From the NCBI RefSeq assembly GCF_002104475.1, contig NZ_NBOF01000002.1, positions 992,001 to 1,056,000 on the forward strand: 64,000 bases of DNA, given 5' to 3'. Below the pieces are notes generated by a model, which saw only the letters and a program-made list of their open reading frames with translations, had not been told where the DNA came from and did not search any database. The stretch is from Cognaticolwellia mytili (GTDB lineage Bacteria > Pseudomonadota > Gammaproteobacteria > Enterobacterales > Alteromonadaceae). Numbering within the stretch: the stretch's first letter is position 1; every line of letters starts with the position of its first letter. Positions 1-9,540 of the stretch are shown here, piece by piece. The translations under genes were made by a program, and so were the position numbers.

Positions 1-761
1 TACCCATCTCAATATTACTCTGCACTTTACCCGTGAGAAGTAATGACTTACCCGAACTTACAATTGTTACTGAACATCTTGCACCATTTCAAATTCAAAA
101 CTCAGACGGCTCACTGAGCGGCTTATCAATTGAAGTTATCAATGAATTATTTAAAATCATTACAATAGAACCTAATATAAAAATTATGCCTTGGGCAAGA
201 GCCTATGAAGTAGCTAAGCAAAAGCCTAATGTGCTTATATTCTCCATTGCAAATACACCACATAGATCAGCAATGTTTAATTGGCTTGGCTGTATTACCA
301 AAGAAAAATTTTCCTTTTGGGGACTGAAAAGTCATTATCAAAATATTCCGTATGGTATTGAACAGCTTAAGGATAAAAAAATAGCAGTTTCACGTTACTC
401 AAATGCAGAACAATACCTGACTGACAAAGAATTCAATAACGTCTTGCGTTTAGTGCAACAAGAGCAAAACATTCAAATGCTATTTAGCGCTAGAGTCGAT
501 TTAATTGTTGCAACAGAATTAACCGTTAAACATAGAGCTAAACGATTGGGCTTAGATTATCAAAAATTAGTAAAAGTACATAGTGCCTACGAGCTAAACA
601 ATAAACTATGCGTTGCTTTAAGTTTAGGGACTGACCCTAGATGGCTGACGCGCTTAGGCAGCGCTTACCGGCAACTTGAAAATAATGGTACTATTTATAA
701 CATTCGTCAAAAATGGTTAACAGGTGAGCAACTTGAGTCTAGCCTAAACCCAGGACAATAA
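1..761 (+). CDS. Periplasmic solute-binding protein (SBP_bac_3 type), 5' end cut by window edge
   Basis: The protein has the fold signature of the extracellular solute-binding family 3 (amino-acid-binding-like): an N-terminal beta strand reading ELTIVTEHLAPFQI, a GLSIEVINELFK helix, and a late KAxA/aromatic-rich tail ending in a QKWL motif. Such lone proteins in Alteromonadales are often periplasmic sensors or orphan binding proteins; no ABC permease is visible next to it. The first standard start codon in the window is a GTG at 33, but the frame is open to base 3 and encodes a hydrophobic stretch (PISILLCTLP) that looks like the end of a signal peptide. The true start therefore lies outside the window. 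The substrate cannot be told from the sequence. Confidence 0.75.
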   Translation, partial: PISILLCTLPVRSNDLPELTIVTEHLAPFQIQNSDGSLSGLSIEVINELFKIITIEPNIKIMPWARAYEVAKQKPNVLIFSIANTPHRSAMFNWLGCITKEKFSFWGLKSHYQNIPYGIEQLKDKKIAVSRYSNAEQYLTDKEFNNVLRLVQQEQNIQMLFSARVDLIVATELTVKHRAKRLGLDYQKLVKVHSAYELNNKLCVALSLGTDPRWLTRLGSAYRQLENNGTIYNIRQKWLTGEQLESSLNPGQ

Positions 762-839
762 ATACCATAGACGCTCAGTTTAACGCTAAGGGTGGTTTAA
801 AAAATATGCTGACCAAATACCACTTATCTATAATTCAGG

Positions 840-3029
840 TTAATCTATATGTGTCACCGACATTTTGTTACGTCCATTATTTTTGACCCAATAAAGTTGT
901 TCATCAGCAAAATGTATCCATTGCTCTATTTTTTCTGAATAAGTTGCGTCAGCCGTCACGACACCTATAGAGACAGTAATACCAAAGTATTGTTGACCGT
1001 CATACGGAAAACAATGATGAGAAATTTCTTTTCTTAAATCCTCAAGCATTTCCATTACTGTTTGATTATCATCATGTTGAGCGACAATGATGAATTCTTC
1101 ACCGCCAAAGCGAGCAACAATATCACTACGGCGATCAAATTTGCTTTTCATAAGCTGACCAACATACTCCAAGCACTTATCACCAAGAAGATGGCCATAA
1201 TTATCATTCAAATCTTTAAAATGATCTAAATCTAGCATTGCAACCATCATACTGCCCTTATTACGTGACAATATAGCCTGTAATTCACTAAATTTATCAT
1301 CAAGATAACGACGGTTATATAAGCCCGTTAAGCTATCTCTATTAGCTAACTCTTTTAATGCTTCATTAGCTTGATTAAGTTCATACGTTCTTTGAGCAAC
1401 TTCCTCTTCTAGTAGGTGTTGGTGCTGAAGCTGACGCTTTTGTGCTTGCTGAAGCTCTGTATATAGGGTTATAAATTCGGTCGGTGCTTCAAAAGGAATC
1501 GTTTTATAGTTCTTTTTTTCACCCCCGCGGGCAAGCTCTTTAAGTGCATATTCTAGAGGTTGGTTTAATGTATGAGCAAACTGACTAGCTAACAACACAA
1601 CAAATACAAAAATTAAAAATAGTGACATAAAAATAGCTAAATATTGTTGCTCAATTAAATTTAACAGCTGAACATGCTCAATAATAACAAAAATCTTCCA
1701 ACCATTTTTTAAATCAACTTGGCGATATAAGTAGTTTTTGCTACTTCCGCCTTCTTTACCAACAACCATCAATTTATGTTTTGATTTATCTTGGGTAATC
1801 GAGAAGTTAAATTTGGCTAGGGTAATTAACTTTAAAGCTTTATCAGCATAGATAACATTGTCGTTTTCGTCAGTCAAAACAATAGCTATTTCATCACCGC
1901 CGCCCTCAACTTGTTTCACTTGTTCAAACATATTTAGATTAAGTGAGCCTTCTATAATTCCAGCAGGCTTATCACTATTTTGATAATAAAAGGGCGAACT
2001 GATCGCTACAATTGGTTCAACGCCAAAGCCTCGTCCAAGAAAAACAGGTGATATATATAAGGCCTCATTGTAGAAGGCTTGTGAAAAATACGTTCTATCA
2101 GCAATACTCAAACTATTATTTGGAATGTCTGCCAATAAAGAACCCGGTGAAGAAGCAGTTACATTCGCCTGATTGTTGGCAACAAGCATAGTCAAATAAC
2201 CTGGATATAGCTGATGAGCTTTAATTAGCGTACTAGCATACTCATCCGGTTCAATCGCTGAAAAATTATTGGCTGTTTGGGCTACAGCTTTAGTATGCTC
2301 ATCAACATAATTTTCGACAATCCGACTCAAATATAGACTACTAATATTGAGTTTCTCATCAAATTGTCGATGCTGAATATCATTTAAACTGCGACTAAGA
2401 AATAAACAAATACCAACAACAAAAAAAGCTGACATTACCCATAAAATGTAATGTAAATATTGTTTTAAGCTCTTTATCAACGGTGGTTGTTGCGGCGTAA
2501 TCCATTGCTTTAGTTTCTCGCCAAAGACGAATGTAACTATCACCGCGACTGCGGTATAAAAAACCGCATTAATGCTTTGTTTAAATAAAGAAAATAAAAT
2601 ATATGCCTCAGCATCAATGTTATTAAACCAGATCAGTAAGGCGGTCAATGGCATGCCAATAACAATCCAATATAAAAAATCAGCAGTAGGTAAATACCAA
2701 CCTCTGTTACGCATAAACGAAACAAATAATGCTTCGAGGCCAAAGGTAATAAAACCAAAAGGGTGACCCCAAATAATCAATAAAGGAGCAACACAAATTA
2801 AAGCACATAAAAAGGTTAAGGCGGGTCGTAGATAAGCAGCGGCAATAATAAAAGCTAAATTGCCAAGTACTAAGGAGATGCTATAAGCAAGCTCTACGGG
2901 AAAGCTGTTTAGCAATGCCCCTAGCACACCTAAGATTAAAGCAAATATTAGTGGATGATTGTGCTCAGCTTTCACTTTAGCAGGTTCATTTTCAAGTTTT
3001 AATGATATCTTTATCGGGGATATGGACAC
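840..3029 (-). CDS. Membrane diguanylate cyclase with periplasmic Cache-like sensor and GGDEF domain
   Basis: This 729-residue protein probably makes cyclic di-GMP from GTP. Residues about 25-175 form a cluster of hydrophobic helices (a MASE-like membrane sensor). A further helix near 190-215 leads into a periplasmic region of about 240 residues with dCache-like features (YLSRIVENYVDEHTKAVAQ start, then a PYF-type second half). A last membrane helix (about 462-485) and a Gln-rich coiled coil precede the C-terminal GGDEF domain. The active-site loop is GGEEF, which is catalytically competent in this family, and RRSD five residues before it fits the RxxD product-inhibition site. The gene stands alone and converges on the solute-binding gene. 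The ligand is unknown. Confidence 0.88.
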   Translation of the reverse strand: MSISPIKISLKLENEPAKVKAEHNHPLIFALILGVLGALLNSFPVELAYSISLVLGNLAFIIAAAYLRPALTFLCALICVAPLLIIWGHPFGFITFGLEALFVSFMRNRGWYLPTADFLYWIVIGMPLTALLIWFNNIDAEAYILFSLFKQSINAVFYTAVAVIVTFVFGEKLKQWITPQQPPLIKSLKQYLHYILWVMSAFFVVGICLFLSRSLNDIQHRQFDEKLNISSLYLSRIVENYVDEHTKAVAQTANNFSAIEPDEYASTLIKAHQLYPGYLTMLVANNQANVTASSPGSLLADIPNNSLSIADRTYFSQAFYNEALYISPVFLGRGFGVEPIVAISSPFYYQNSDKPAGIIEGSLNLNMFEQVKQVEGGGDEIAIVLTDENDNVIYADKALKLITLAKFNFSITQDKSKHKLMVVGKEGGSSKNYLYRQVDLKNGWKIFVIIEHVQLLNLIEQQYLAIFMSLFLIFVFVVLLASQFAHTLNQPLEYALKELARGGEKKNYKTIPFEAPTEFITLYTELQQAQKRQLQHQHLLEEEVAQRTYELNQANEALKELANRDSLTGLYNRRYLDDKFSELQAILSRNKGSMMVAMLDLDHFKDLNDNYGHLLGDKCLEYVGQLMKSKFDRRSDIVARFGGEEFIIVAQHDDNQTVMEMLEDLRKEISHHCFPYDGQQYFGITVSIGVVTADATYSEKIEQWIHFADEQLYWVKNNGRNKMSVTHID

Positions 3030-3293
3030 TATTTATGCACCAATTAATCGTTACTAAATTGCTAAAATTTAAACTACGTTGCATTGAGTAACTTCAAAAC
3101 TACAACATAAAATCCTTTTTCAACCGCTTCAGATTTGTTTTTAACACTTACTTTATATTATTCTGATAAATGGCGATTGTACTACTGACAATTTCAAATA
3201 GGCCTTAACGCTTTCTGATGATTAACCGGTATTTATCTATGGATCTATTAAAGCGACAGACTATTCATACATCACTATAGTGCAATAAAGACA

Positions 3294-3323
3294 AAAGCCC
3301 TGTCAATATAATTGCAGGGCTTT
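3294..3323 (-). terminator. Rho-independent terminator of fabY
   Basis: AAAGCCCTG at 3294-3302 pairs with CAGGGCTTT at 3315-3323; CAAT/ATTG in the loop can extend the stem. Read on the minus strand the stem is followed by a T-rich run (TTTTGTCTTTATT). It lies just after the fabY stop. The rest of the 3030-3345 gap holds the promoter region of the cyclase gene; I see no gene in it. Confidence 0.7.
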
Positions 3324-3345
3324 GTATTTATTCAATTAAAAGATT

Positions 3346-5241
3346 TTAAATCATATCATTAAACGGGTTATTTTTTGGTAGTTGAATTTTATTAGCAAAT
3401 CCCGTAACACCGATATCTTCTGTCGACAAGGTAATATCATCATCCATTAATGTACCATCACCAAAACGATAGATAAGCTGAAATTCACCATTATTAGCTT
3501 GCTCTTGGTATGTCGCTCTAGCTTGTTCAACCGCTACTGTTTTTTCTTCATAGCTTGCCATCTTATCTTTACCATGACGCTTTTCCATCATCGACAATGT
3601 AACATCAGGTGAAAGCAAGGTTGCCGTGGCATTATTACCGCCAAAACCTTTTGAGTTAATAAAAGCGACATCCATGTTATGACAATCCCAATGCTCGGTA
3701 GCAATGTTCAAACGTTCATTATGCACATCATCAGCAACTTTTTTGATGGTAGTTATACCTGGCATAATATTATGAGCAAAAATACCTAAAGCCATGGCTA
3801 CCTGATCACCACTAGCTGGACCAATCGTATGACCAACATAAGCTTTAGGCGCAGCTACTGGCCAATTGTTAATATCAAAACTTTCAGCGATGCGATGATA
3901 AATTAATGATTCTGTCACGCGATTTTGCGGTGTACTTGAACCATGCGCTAAAATAAAGCTGCGTTGTTGTATTGATTCTTCACCAACAATAGCTGCTGCT
4001 AAAGCAACAGATTTCGCCATGGTAATATAGTTACCTGGGCCCGGTGCGGTAATCGACTTTTTAATACCATCGGCATTGGTATACACATCAGCAACTGAAC
4101 CTAAAACATTGACACCTAATTCAAGCGCTAAAGCATCGTCCATCAAAATAATAAATTGTGCAGCTTCGCCAATAGTGAAACCACAGTTGTCACCAAAAGG
4201 ACGACTGGTATTACGATGGTCAGCAATACCGTTGCCATCTAGTTTTTTCAAGCCTTCTTCATTAGCTAACGCGCTCATATTACCAAAGCCTTCAACCACT
4301 TCTGGTGTAATCGCACAATCATTACTACCAACAATCGCTAAACGAATGCGACCGGCTTGAATATCTTGCACAGCAGCTTTTAAGTTATATAAAAAAGTTG
4401 CACAAGCACCTGTTGAAGTAAACGTTGTACCCACATTGCCCGTTACATAAGCATTAACAAAATCTGTTGGCATGGTGTTTAAACCAAGCGCTAAATTTTT
4501 CGTCGATACACGTTCGCCTTTAAGGCGATTTTGCATCATACCACCTACGCCTTCAGCTTGAGTTTGGCCAAAAACTGATGCTGAATATGTACCAATTTCA
4601 TCAGGGCTTACTTTATCAGCAATCTCATTCCAGCTATAACCTGTTGAATGAATGGCATCTGCAGCACCAAATATAGTTGCTTGTAAACCGCGTGGTTGAT
4701 AACGACTGTTATACATACTAGCCGGTTTAAAGCCAGTCGGTAGTTGTCCTGCTGCTTTAATCGGGTTATCACGTGTTGAATCATGCTTAACTTCAATTTC
4801 GCCTGCAATTTCAACACGAACACGTTTTTCTTCTAACTCGGTCACTTTCCATGTACGAGGTAAAGGCTTAGGCAAGTCACGTGCACGGGTTTCAAAAGTA
4901 ATGCCTTGGTCACCAACATCCATAGTCAATTTTTGCTGCCATGGCGTTGCATCAGGATCAAAATGTTCGTTTTCAATTTTACGGATTAAGGTACCCGCTA
5001 AAATTTCTTCACCGAATTGCTGTTCTACATCTGCTTTATCAACAACATTACCATCTTGATCAACAAGCTTGCCGTCTTGGCTAGTTAATAAGTTCATCAA
5101 AGTGGCTAAGCCAACGAAAGTTTCCTGACGAGCTTCAGCATTTAGCTTGTCGATTACAATACGACGAAAGCCTTGGTGAAAGGAAGTTCTACCGGCAGCG
5201 TTTATGCCACCCATGCCAACGATAATCGGTAATGCAGTCAT
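3346..5241 (-). CDS. fabY: Beta-ketoacyl-ACP synthase, FabY type
   Basis: The 631-residue protein matches the long ketoacyl-ACP synthases of the FabY group (Pseudomonas aeruginosa PA5174 is about 634 residues), which start fatty acid synthesis by condensing acetyl-CoA with malonyl-ACP. The thiolase-fold catalytic triad is visible: Cys near residue 280 in STGACATFLYN, His in LAHGSSTPQNRV and His in YVGHTIGPASGD. The N-terminal part has the typical GMGGINAAGRTSFHQGFRR sequence. An upstream in-frame ATG would add eight residues, but the ATG at 5241 is preceded by AAAGAGA at good spacing and gives the usual MTALPIIVG start. The gene is divergent from a GlxA-type regulator, which may control it (inference). 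Confidence 0.9.
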   Translation of the reverse strand: MTALPIIVGMGGINAAGRTSFHQGFRRIVIDKLNAEARQETFVGLATLMNLLTSQDGKLVDQDGNVVDKADVEQQFGEEILAGTLIRKIENEHFDPDATPWQQKLTMDVGDQGITFETRARDLPKPLPRTWKVTELEEKRVRVEIAGEIEVKHDSTRDNPIKAAGQLPTGFKPASMYNSRYQPRGLQATIFGAADAIHSTGYSWNEIADKVSPDEIGTYSASVFGQTQAEGVGGMMQNRLKGERVSTKNLALGLNTMPTDFVNAYVTGNVGTTFTSTGACATFLYNLKAAVQDIQAGRIRLAIVGSNDCAITPEVVEGFGNMSALANEEGLKKLDGNGIADHRNTSRPFGDNCGFTIGEAAQFIILMDDALALELGVNVLGSVADVYTNADGIKKSITAPGPGNYITMAKSVALAAAIVGEESIQQRSFILAHGSSTPQNRVTESLIYHRIAESFDINNWPVAAPKAYVGHTIGPASGDQVAMALGIFAHNIMPGITTIKKVADDVHNERLNIATEHWDCHNMDVAFINSKGFGGNNATATLLSPDVTLSMMEKRHGKDKMASYEEKTVAVEQARATYQEQANNGEFQLIYRFGDGTLMDDDITLSTEDIGVTGFANKIQLPKNNPFNDMI

Positions 5242-5385
5242 GAAAAAAATCTCTTTAAAATTCAAACTTAATATTTAGTTAAATGAGTTTAAAAGTTAGT
5301 TGATAAAAATAATAATCATCAATGGCCATAAAATATGTAAAAATAGCCAAATATATATTTACGTCATATTTGAGCAGCAGAAGTC

Positions 5386-6405
5386 ATGAAAGAAAAATCT
5401 AAGCGCAACTGTGATAACACAATCAACATCGCCCTATTATTGTATGACCACATGCTGGCCACTAGTGTTAGCTTACCCGTGGAAATGCTGCGTGCAGGTG
5501 AAGCGGTAGCTCTGCAAGAAAACAGAAAAGCACCACGGCTTTCTATTCAAATGGTCGCAGAATCAATCAAACCTATTTCGACTCGCGCTTTGATCAGACT
5601 ACTACCCGATACTGACGTTGAAAGTGCCCAACATCCTGATTTTGCTTTTATTCCGAGCTTATGGCGTAACCCTCGGCCGACTATTGCCCAGCAACCTAAA
5701 ATGCTTAAATGGCTAAGCCATATCTGGCAGCAAGGGACAACGCTTATTGGTGGTGGCACGGGTGTCTGCATGATGGCAGAAACTGGCATTTTAGATAATC
5801 ACCCAGCAACAACGCATTGGCACTATGTTGAACAATTTAAACGTGATTACCCGCAGGTAGATTTAAAACCTGACTTTTTTATCACTCAGTCAGAACGCAC
5901 TTATTGTGCCGCGAGCCTAAATGCCTTGGCTGATATTGTTGTACATATAATTTTTCAGATTTATGGCCAAAATGCCGCACAACAAGTCGAACGCAATTTT
6001 TCCCATGAAATAAGAAAGCCTTACGAAGATCAGCGATATTTGGAGGGTGCTGTTGACCGCCATCCTGATGAGTTGATCAGTCAAATTCAATTTTGGCTGC
6101 AAACCAATTTAAGTTCAGACTTAACTTTAAATGAAATAGCGCAACAGTTTGGCATTAGCCAGCGTTCATTCACTCGAAGGTTTAAGCTCGCTACAGGCGT
6201 CAATGCCACACAATATTGGCAAAAATTGAAAATAGAAACCGCAAAAGAACTACTAGCGGCTAGTAATTTATCTATTCAGGAAATAGCCTTTCACGTCGGT
6301 TATCAAGACCAAGCAAACTTTACCCGTTTGTTTAAAAAGATGTTGAATTTAACACCGAAAGCTTATCGCGCTATGGTAAGAAAGAAGCTTTTTAGTAACG
6401 ATTAA
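5386..6405 (+). CDS. GlxA-family transcriptional regulator (DJ-1/PfpI domain plus AraC helix-turn-helix)
   Basis: Residues 10-190 form a class I glutamine-amidotransferase-like (DJ-1/PfpI) domain, with the nucleophile-elbow region at GGGTGVCMMAETGIL. Residues 225-335 are an AraC-type double helix-turn-helix (LTLNEIAQQFGISQRSFTRR and LSIQEIAFHVGYQDQANFTR, ending in TPKAYR). This is the architecture of GlxA/FtrA/GbdR-type regulators, which sense small metabolites through the N-terminal domain. The ligand is not known here. Its start is 120 bases from the fabY ORF on the opposite strand, so regulation of fabY is a reasonable guess but not shown. Confidence 0.85.
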   Translation: MKEKSKRNCDNTINIALLLYDHMLATSVSLPVEMLRAGEAVALQENRKAPRLSIQMVAESIKPISTRALIRLLPDTDVESAQHPDFAFIPSLWRNPRPTIAQQPKMLKWLSHIWQQGTTLIGGGTGVCMMAETGILDNHPATTHWHYVEQFKRDYPQVDLKPDFFITQSERTYCAASLNALADIVVHIIFQIYGQNAAQQVERNFSHEIRKPYEDQRYLEGAVDRHPDELISQIQFWLQTNLSSDLTLNEIAQQFGISQRSFTRRFKLATGVNATQYWQKLKIETAKELLAASNLSIQEIAFHVGYQDQANFTRLFKKMLNLTPKAYRAMVRKKLFSND

Positions 6406-6437
6406 CCTCAATATTTTAAAATATTAAGGTTAATCGG

Positions 6438-6749
6438 TTATGAGCAAAACTCACTATGAAGAAAGCCAATAAGCTTAACTACAGAGGGGTTAGCAATACT
6501 GTAAAAGATAGTTTGTGATTCGCGACGTGTTTTCACTAAGCCGTCTTTGCGCAATCTTGCTAGATGCTGAGATAGGCTTGATTGGCTTAAATCGACAAAA
6601 TTATTAAGCTCATTAACCGACATTTCTTTTTCACCTAGATGGCACAAAATCAATAGTCGATTTTCATTACTCATCGCTTTTAACAAATCAGCAACTTGCG
6701 AAGCATTACCGCGCATTTCTTTAATATCTATGAGTGCTAATGCTGTCAT
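6438..6749 (-). CDS. ArsR/SmtB-family repressor of the YgaV/BigR/SqrR (persulfide-sensing) type
   Basis: The protein has 103 residues and a winged helix-turn-helix with recognition helix QSSLSQHLARLRKDGLV. The sequence around MSNENRLLILCHL and the C-terminal HSEFCS closely resembles E. coli YgaV. Two cysteines, C36 and C102, are 66 residues apart, the same spacing as the C41/C107 pair of SqrR and C42/C108 of BigR, which form a tetrasulfide or disulfide link and release DNA. The classic ArsR metal motif ELCVCDL is absent. The start is supported by AGAGAGAAA upstream. It diverges from the RND operon, with inverted repeats between them, so it probably represses that operon. Unlike BigR and SqrR loci, no sulfide:quinone reductase or sulfur dioxygenase is adjacent. 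Confidence 0.85.
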   Translation of the reverse strand: MTALALIDIKEMRGNASQVADLLKAMSNENRLLILCHLGEKEMSVNELNNFVDLSQSSLSQHLARLRKDGLVKTRRESQTIFYSIANPSVVKLIGFLHSEFCS

Positions 6750-6818
6750 TATTTTCTCTCTGAAGCGGTAATTTATTGTTCATCACAACGTAAAAATACT
6801 GTAATAAAGCAAATCTAG

Positions 6819-6874
6819 TTGGATATTACATTAGATACTGCTAATATAAAAGTATATTACGCCTTTCTAATATA
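6819..6874 (+). promoter_or_regulatory. Probable promoter of the RND operon with two overlapping inverted repeats
   Basis: TTGGAT (6819-6824) and TAATAT (6842-6847) are 17 bases apart, a plausible sigma-70 pair (matches of 3/6 and 4/6). The repeat ATATTA-N13-TAATAT (6823-6847) covers the spacer and -10, with a nested ATTAG-N6-CTAAT (6830-6845). A second perfect repeat, TATATTA-N8-TAATATA (6853-6874), lies just downstream. Their position suits operators for the neighbouring ArsR-family repressor. Binding is inferred. Confidence 0.55.
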
Positions 6875-6926
6875 ACAAATCACACCTAAATGGCTTTACT
6901 TGTTATTAACTCCTAAGGGAAATATT

Positions 6927-9509
6927 TTGAATTACCAACGCGTTTTAAATTTTGCTATTGCTAAACCCAAAGCCATTTACTCACTAGTGCTATTTATCAC
7001 TTTATTGAGTTTAGCAATGATTCCTATGATAGAAATTGATACTGATCCTGAAAATATGCTCAGTAAAGACGCTCCAGCACGGGTATTTCACAACCAAATA
7101 AAAACCGACTTTTTGATGCGTGACATGATCATTGTTGGCCTAGTTAGCGAAAGTAACATTTTCACGCCTGATACATTATCAACTATTGAACAATTAACTA
7201 ACGATGTTCTACAACTCGATGGCGTCATTAAGCAAGACTTATTATCACTCAATGTCGTCGATAACATCACTCAATTAACAGATGAAAATGGCCAAAACCA
7301 CGGCATTGTTTTTGAATATTTAATGAAAAATGCGCCAACAACAACACAAGGCAGTGCGGCAATTAAACACGCAGTAGAACGTCTGCCGATGCTCAACAAT
7401 ACCTTGGTTTCTGGTGACGATAAAGCCATTGCTATTTATGTTCCAATCATTAGTAAAGATCAAAGTTATGTTATTGCAGAAGAGATCAGAGCAATAAGTA
7501 AAAACTATATTAACCAGAAAAAGACCCATTTAGCTTTCCACATTACCGGCTTACCCGTAGCCGAAGATCAATTTGGTTATGAAATGTTTGTACAAATGGG
7601 CGTGGCAGCACCTTTGGCTGGCTTAGCAATATTTGTTCTGCTTTGGTACTTTTTCCGTAATATTCCGCTGATAATAGCCCCAATGGTTGTTGCGATGGCA
7701 ACCGTTTTAATCATTATGGGTAGCCTGATAGGTTTAGGTTTTACCGTTCATATTATGTCTTCGATGATCGCGATATTCTTAATGCCAATTGCTGTGGTTG
7801 ACTCTGTACACATTCTCTCTGAATTTGCTGATCGCTATAAGGCAGGTGACAAAGCCTCTGACACGGTAAAGCAAGTCATGGGACACTTGTATACGCCAAT
7901 GTTGTTTACCTCAATAACCTCAGCGGTCGGTTTTTATTCACTAATGTTAACCCCTATCCCACCGGTAAAAGTATTTGGCGCTTTTATCGGTACCGGCATA
8001 CTATTGGCTTTTGTCCTTACTATTACTTACATTCCAGCTTATATCGCTCGCATGAAACCTGAAACTTTAGCAAACTTGCAGCGTGCTTTACAACGAATGC
8101 AGCAAAAGGGGCGTTTAGCGAATAGCTTACAGCAACTAGGTATTTTCTCGATAAAACGAGGCAAAGTTATTTTGTTGGCCTTTATCGCCCTATTTGCTTT
8201 AAGTATTGAAGGTATAACCCGTATAGAAATTAACGATAATCCCGTCAATTGGTTTAAAGCTGATCATGAAATTCGTATTTCCGACAAAGCACTTAACCAG
8301 CATTTTGCCGGTACTTACGATGCATGGTTAGTTTTCAGCAACAACGGTGTTGATGAAACTGCAGCTATTAGTCATTTTCAACAAACGTTATCAGCAATTA
8401 AGGCAAGCGTAACAAAATCAGCGGTAATAAAACTCATTGAGAACTGGCAGCAAAGCCAAACAGAAAATACAGCGCAAGCAAGCCCGTTTTTTACACAAAA
8501 TCTACTCATTAGCCTAGATGACCTTCGTTTTGAAGCCCCTGATTCAGAGCAAGCTTGGCTAGAGCAACTTTATAATATCAGCGAACAAGCACTAGCCGAT
8601 AAACAAACCTTTACTGATCCGGCAATACTGACTTGGTTAGCAAATTTGCAGAATGCCTTGGTTGAAAATGGTGATGTCGGCAAAGTAAATAGCTTAGTCG
8701 ATATTGTGCGCACCGTTAACCGAGAGCTCAACTCTGGTGATAACAAAGATTTTGCTGTTCCTGATACCAGTAATGGCGTTGCACAAACCTTACTGCAATT
8801 CCAATCTTCACATCGACCGCAAGATTTATGGCACTTTGTTAGCCCTGACTATCAAAAAACCTTACTGTGGCTGCAAATGACTAGTGGTGATAACCAGCAC
8901 ATGACAAAAGTGGTGAACTGGGTTGAAAACTACATTAGGTCAAATCCACCGCCAGCAAACATTCAACACCAATGGGCAGGTAAGTCTTACCTTAATGTGG
9001 TTTGGCAAGACGCTATGGTTAGCGGCATGATAGACAGCCTACTATCATCATTCATCGTGGTGTTTTTAATGATGATGTTGCTATTTAGATCAATAAAATA
9101 TGGTGTGCTTGCCATGCTTCCGCTAACCTTCACTATCACCATGATTTACGGCTTGATTGGTTGGTTTGGAAAGGCCTACGACATGCCAATCGCAGTGTTA
9201 TCGGCACTAACATTAGGGCTTTCCATTGATTTTGCCATTCACTTTATTCAACGAGTTCGTGAACTGGAAAATGAATATCAAAGCCTTACCCGTGCACTTA
9301 GCGCAATGTTTCAAGAGCCTAGCCGCGCAATCAGCAGAAATGCCATTGTTATTGCCATAGGTTTCACACCGTTATTGCTTTCACCACTGATGCCATATAT
9401 TACCGTAGGCTTTTTCTTGGCGAGCATCATGATAATGTCAGCATTAGTCACTTTAGTGTTATTACCAGCACTACTGACATTACTCAATAGCACTAAAAAA
9501 ACAGCATAA
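6927..9509 (+). CDS. RND-superfamily (MmpL/HpnN-like) inner-membrane exporter
   Basis: The protein of about 860 residues has twelve membrane helices in two sets of six, each preceded by one helix and a large periplasmic loop, as in the MMPL/HpnN/Patched-like branch of the RND superfamily. The conserved charged transmembrane motifs are present (IFLMPIAVVDSVHILSEF in helix 4, LTLGLSIDFAIHFIQR in the second half). This branch usually moves lipids or hydrophobic compounds and works without an AcrA-type adaptor. A TTG at 6900 would lengthen it, but the TTG at 6927 has AAGGGA six bases upstream and is the better start. It heads an operon with a LolA-like protein and an outer-membrane barrel, which supports envelope lipid or lipoprotein-like traffic. 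Substrate unknown. Confidence 0.85.
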   Translation: MNYQRVLNFAIAKPKAIYSLVLFITLLSLAMIPMIEIDTDPENMLSKDAPARVFHNQIKTDFLMRDMIIVGLVSESNIFTPDTLSTIEQLTNDVLQLDGVIKQDLLSLNVVDNITQLTDENGQNHGIVFEYLMKNAPTTTQGSAAIKHAVERLPMLNNTLVSGDDKAIAIYVPIISKDQSYVIAEEIRAISKNYINQKKTHLAFHITGLPVAEDQFGYEMFVQMGVAAPLAGLAIFVLLWYFFRNIPLIIAPMVVAMATVLIIMGSLIGLGFTVHIMSSMIAIFLMPIAVVDSVHILSEFADRYKAGDKASDTVKQVMGHLYTPMLFTSITSAVGFYSLMLTPIPPVKVFGAFIGTGILLAFVLTITYIPAYIARMKPETLANLQRALQRMQQKGRLANSLQQLGIFSIKRGKVILLAFIALFALSIEGITRIEINDNPVNWFKADHEIRISDKALNQHFAGTYDAWLVFSNNGVDETAAISHFQQTLSAIKASVTKSAVIKLIENWQQSQTENTAQASPFFTQNLLISLDDLRFEAPDSEQAWLEQLYNISEQALADKQTFTDPAILTWLANLQNALVENGDVGKVNSLVDIVRTVNRELNSGDNKDFAVPDTSNGVAQTLLQFQSSHRPQDLWHFVSPDYQKTLLWLQMTSGDNQHMTKVVNWVENYIRSNPPPANIQHQWAGKSYLNVVWQDAMVSGMIDSLLSSFIVVFLMMMLLFRSIKYGVLAMLPLTFTITMIYGLIGWFGKAYDMPIAVLSALTLGLSIDFAIHFIQRVRELENEYQSLTRALSAMFQEPSRAISRNAIVIAIGFTPLLLSPLMPYITVGFFLASIMIMSALVTLVLLPALLTLLNSTKKTA

Positions 9510-9540
9510 AATATGACTCACTGATAGGAGAGCAGCAGCG

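Noticed and set aside
5299-5321. TTGAT and ATCAA in the fabY-GlxA gap as an Fnr site
   Set aside because: The arms are 13 bases apart instead of four; the region is AT-rich and such arms occur by chance.
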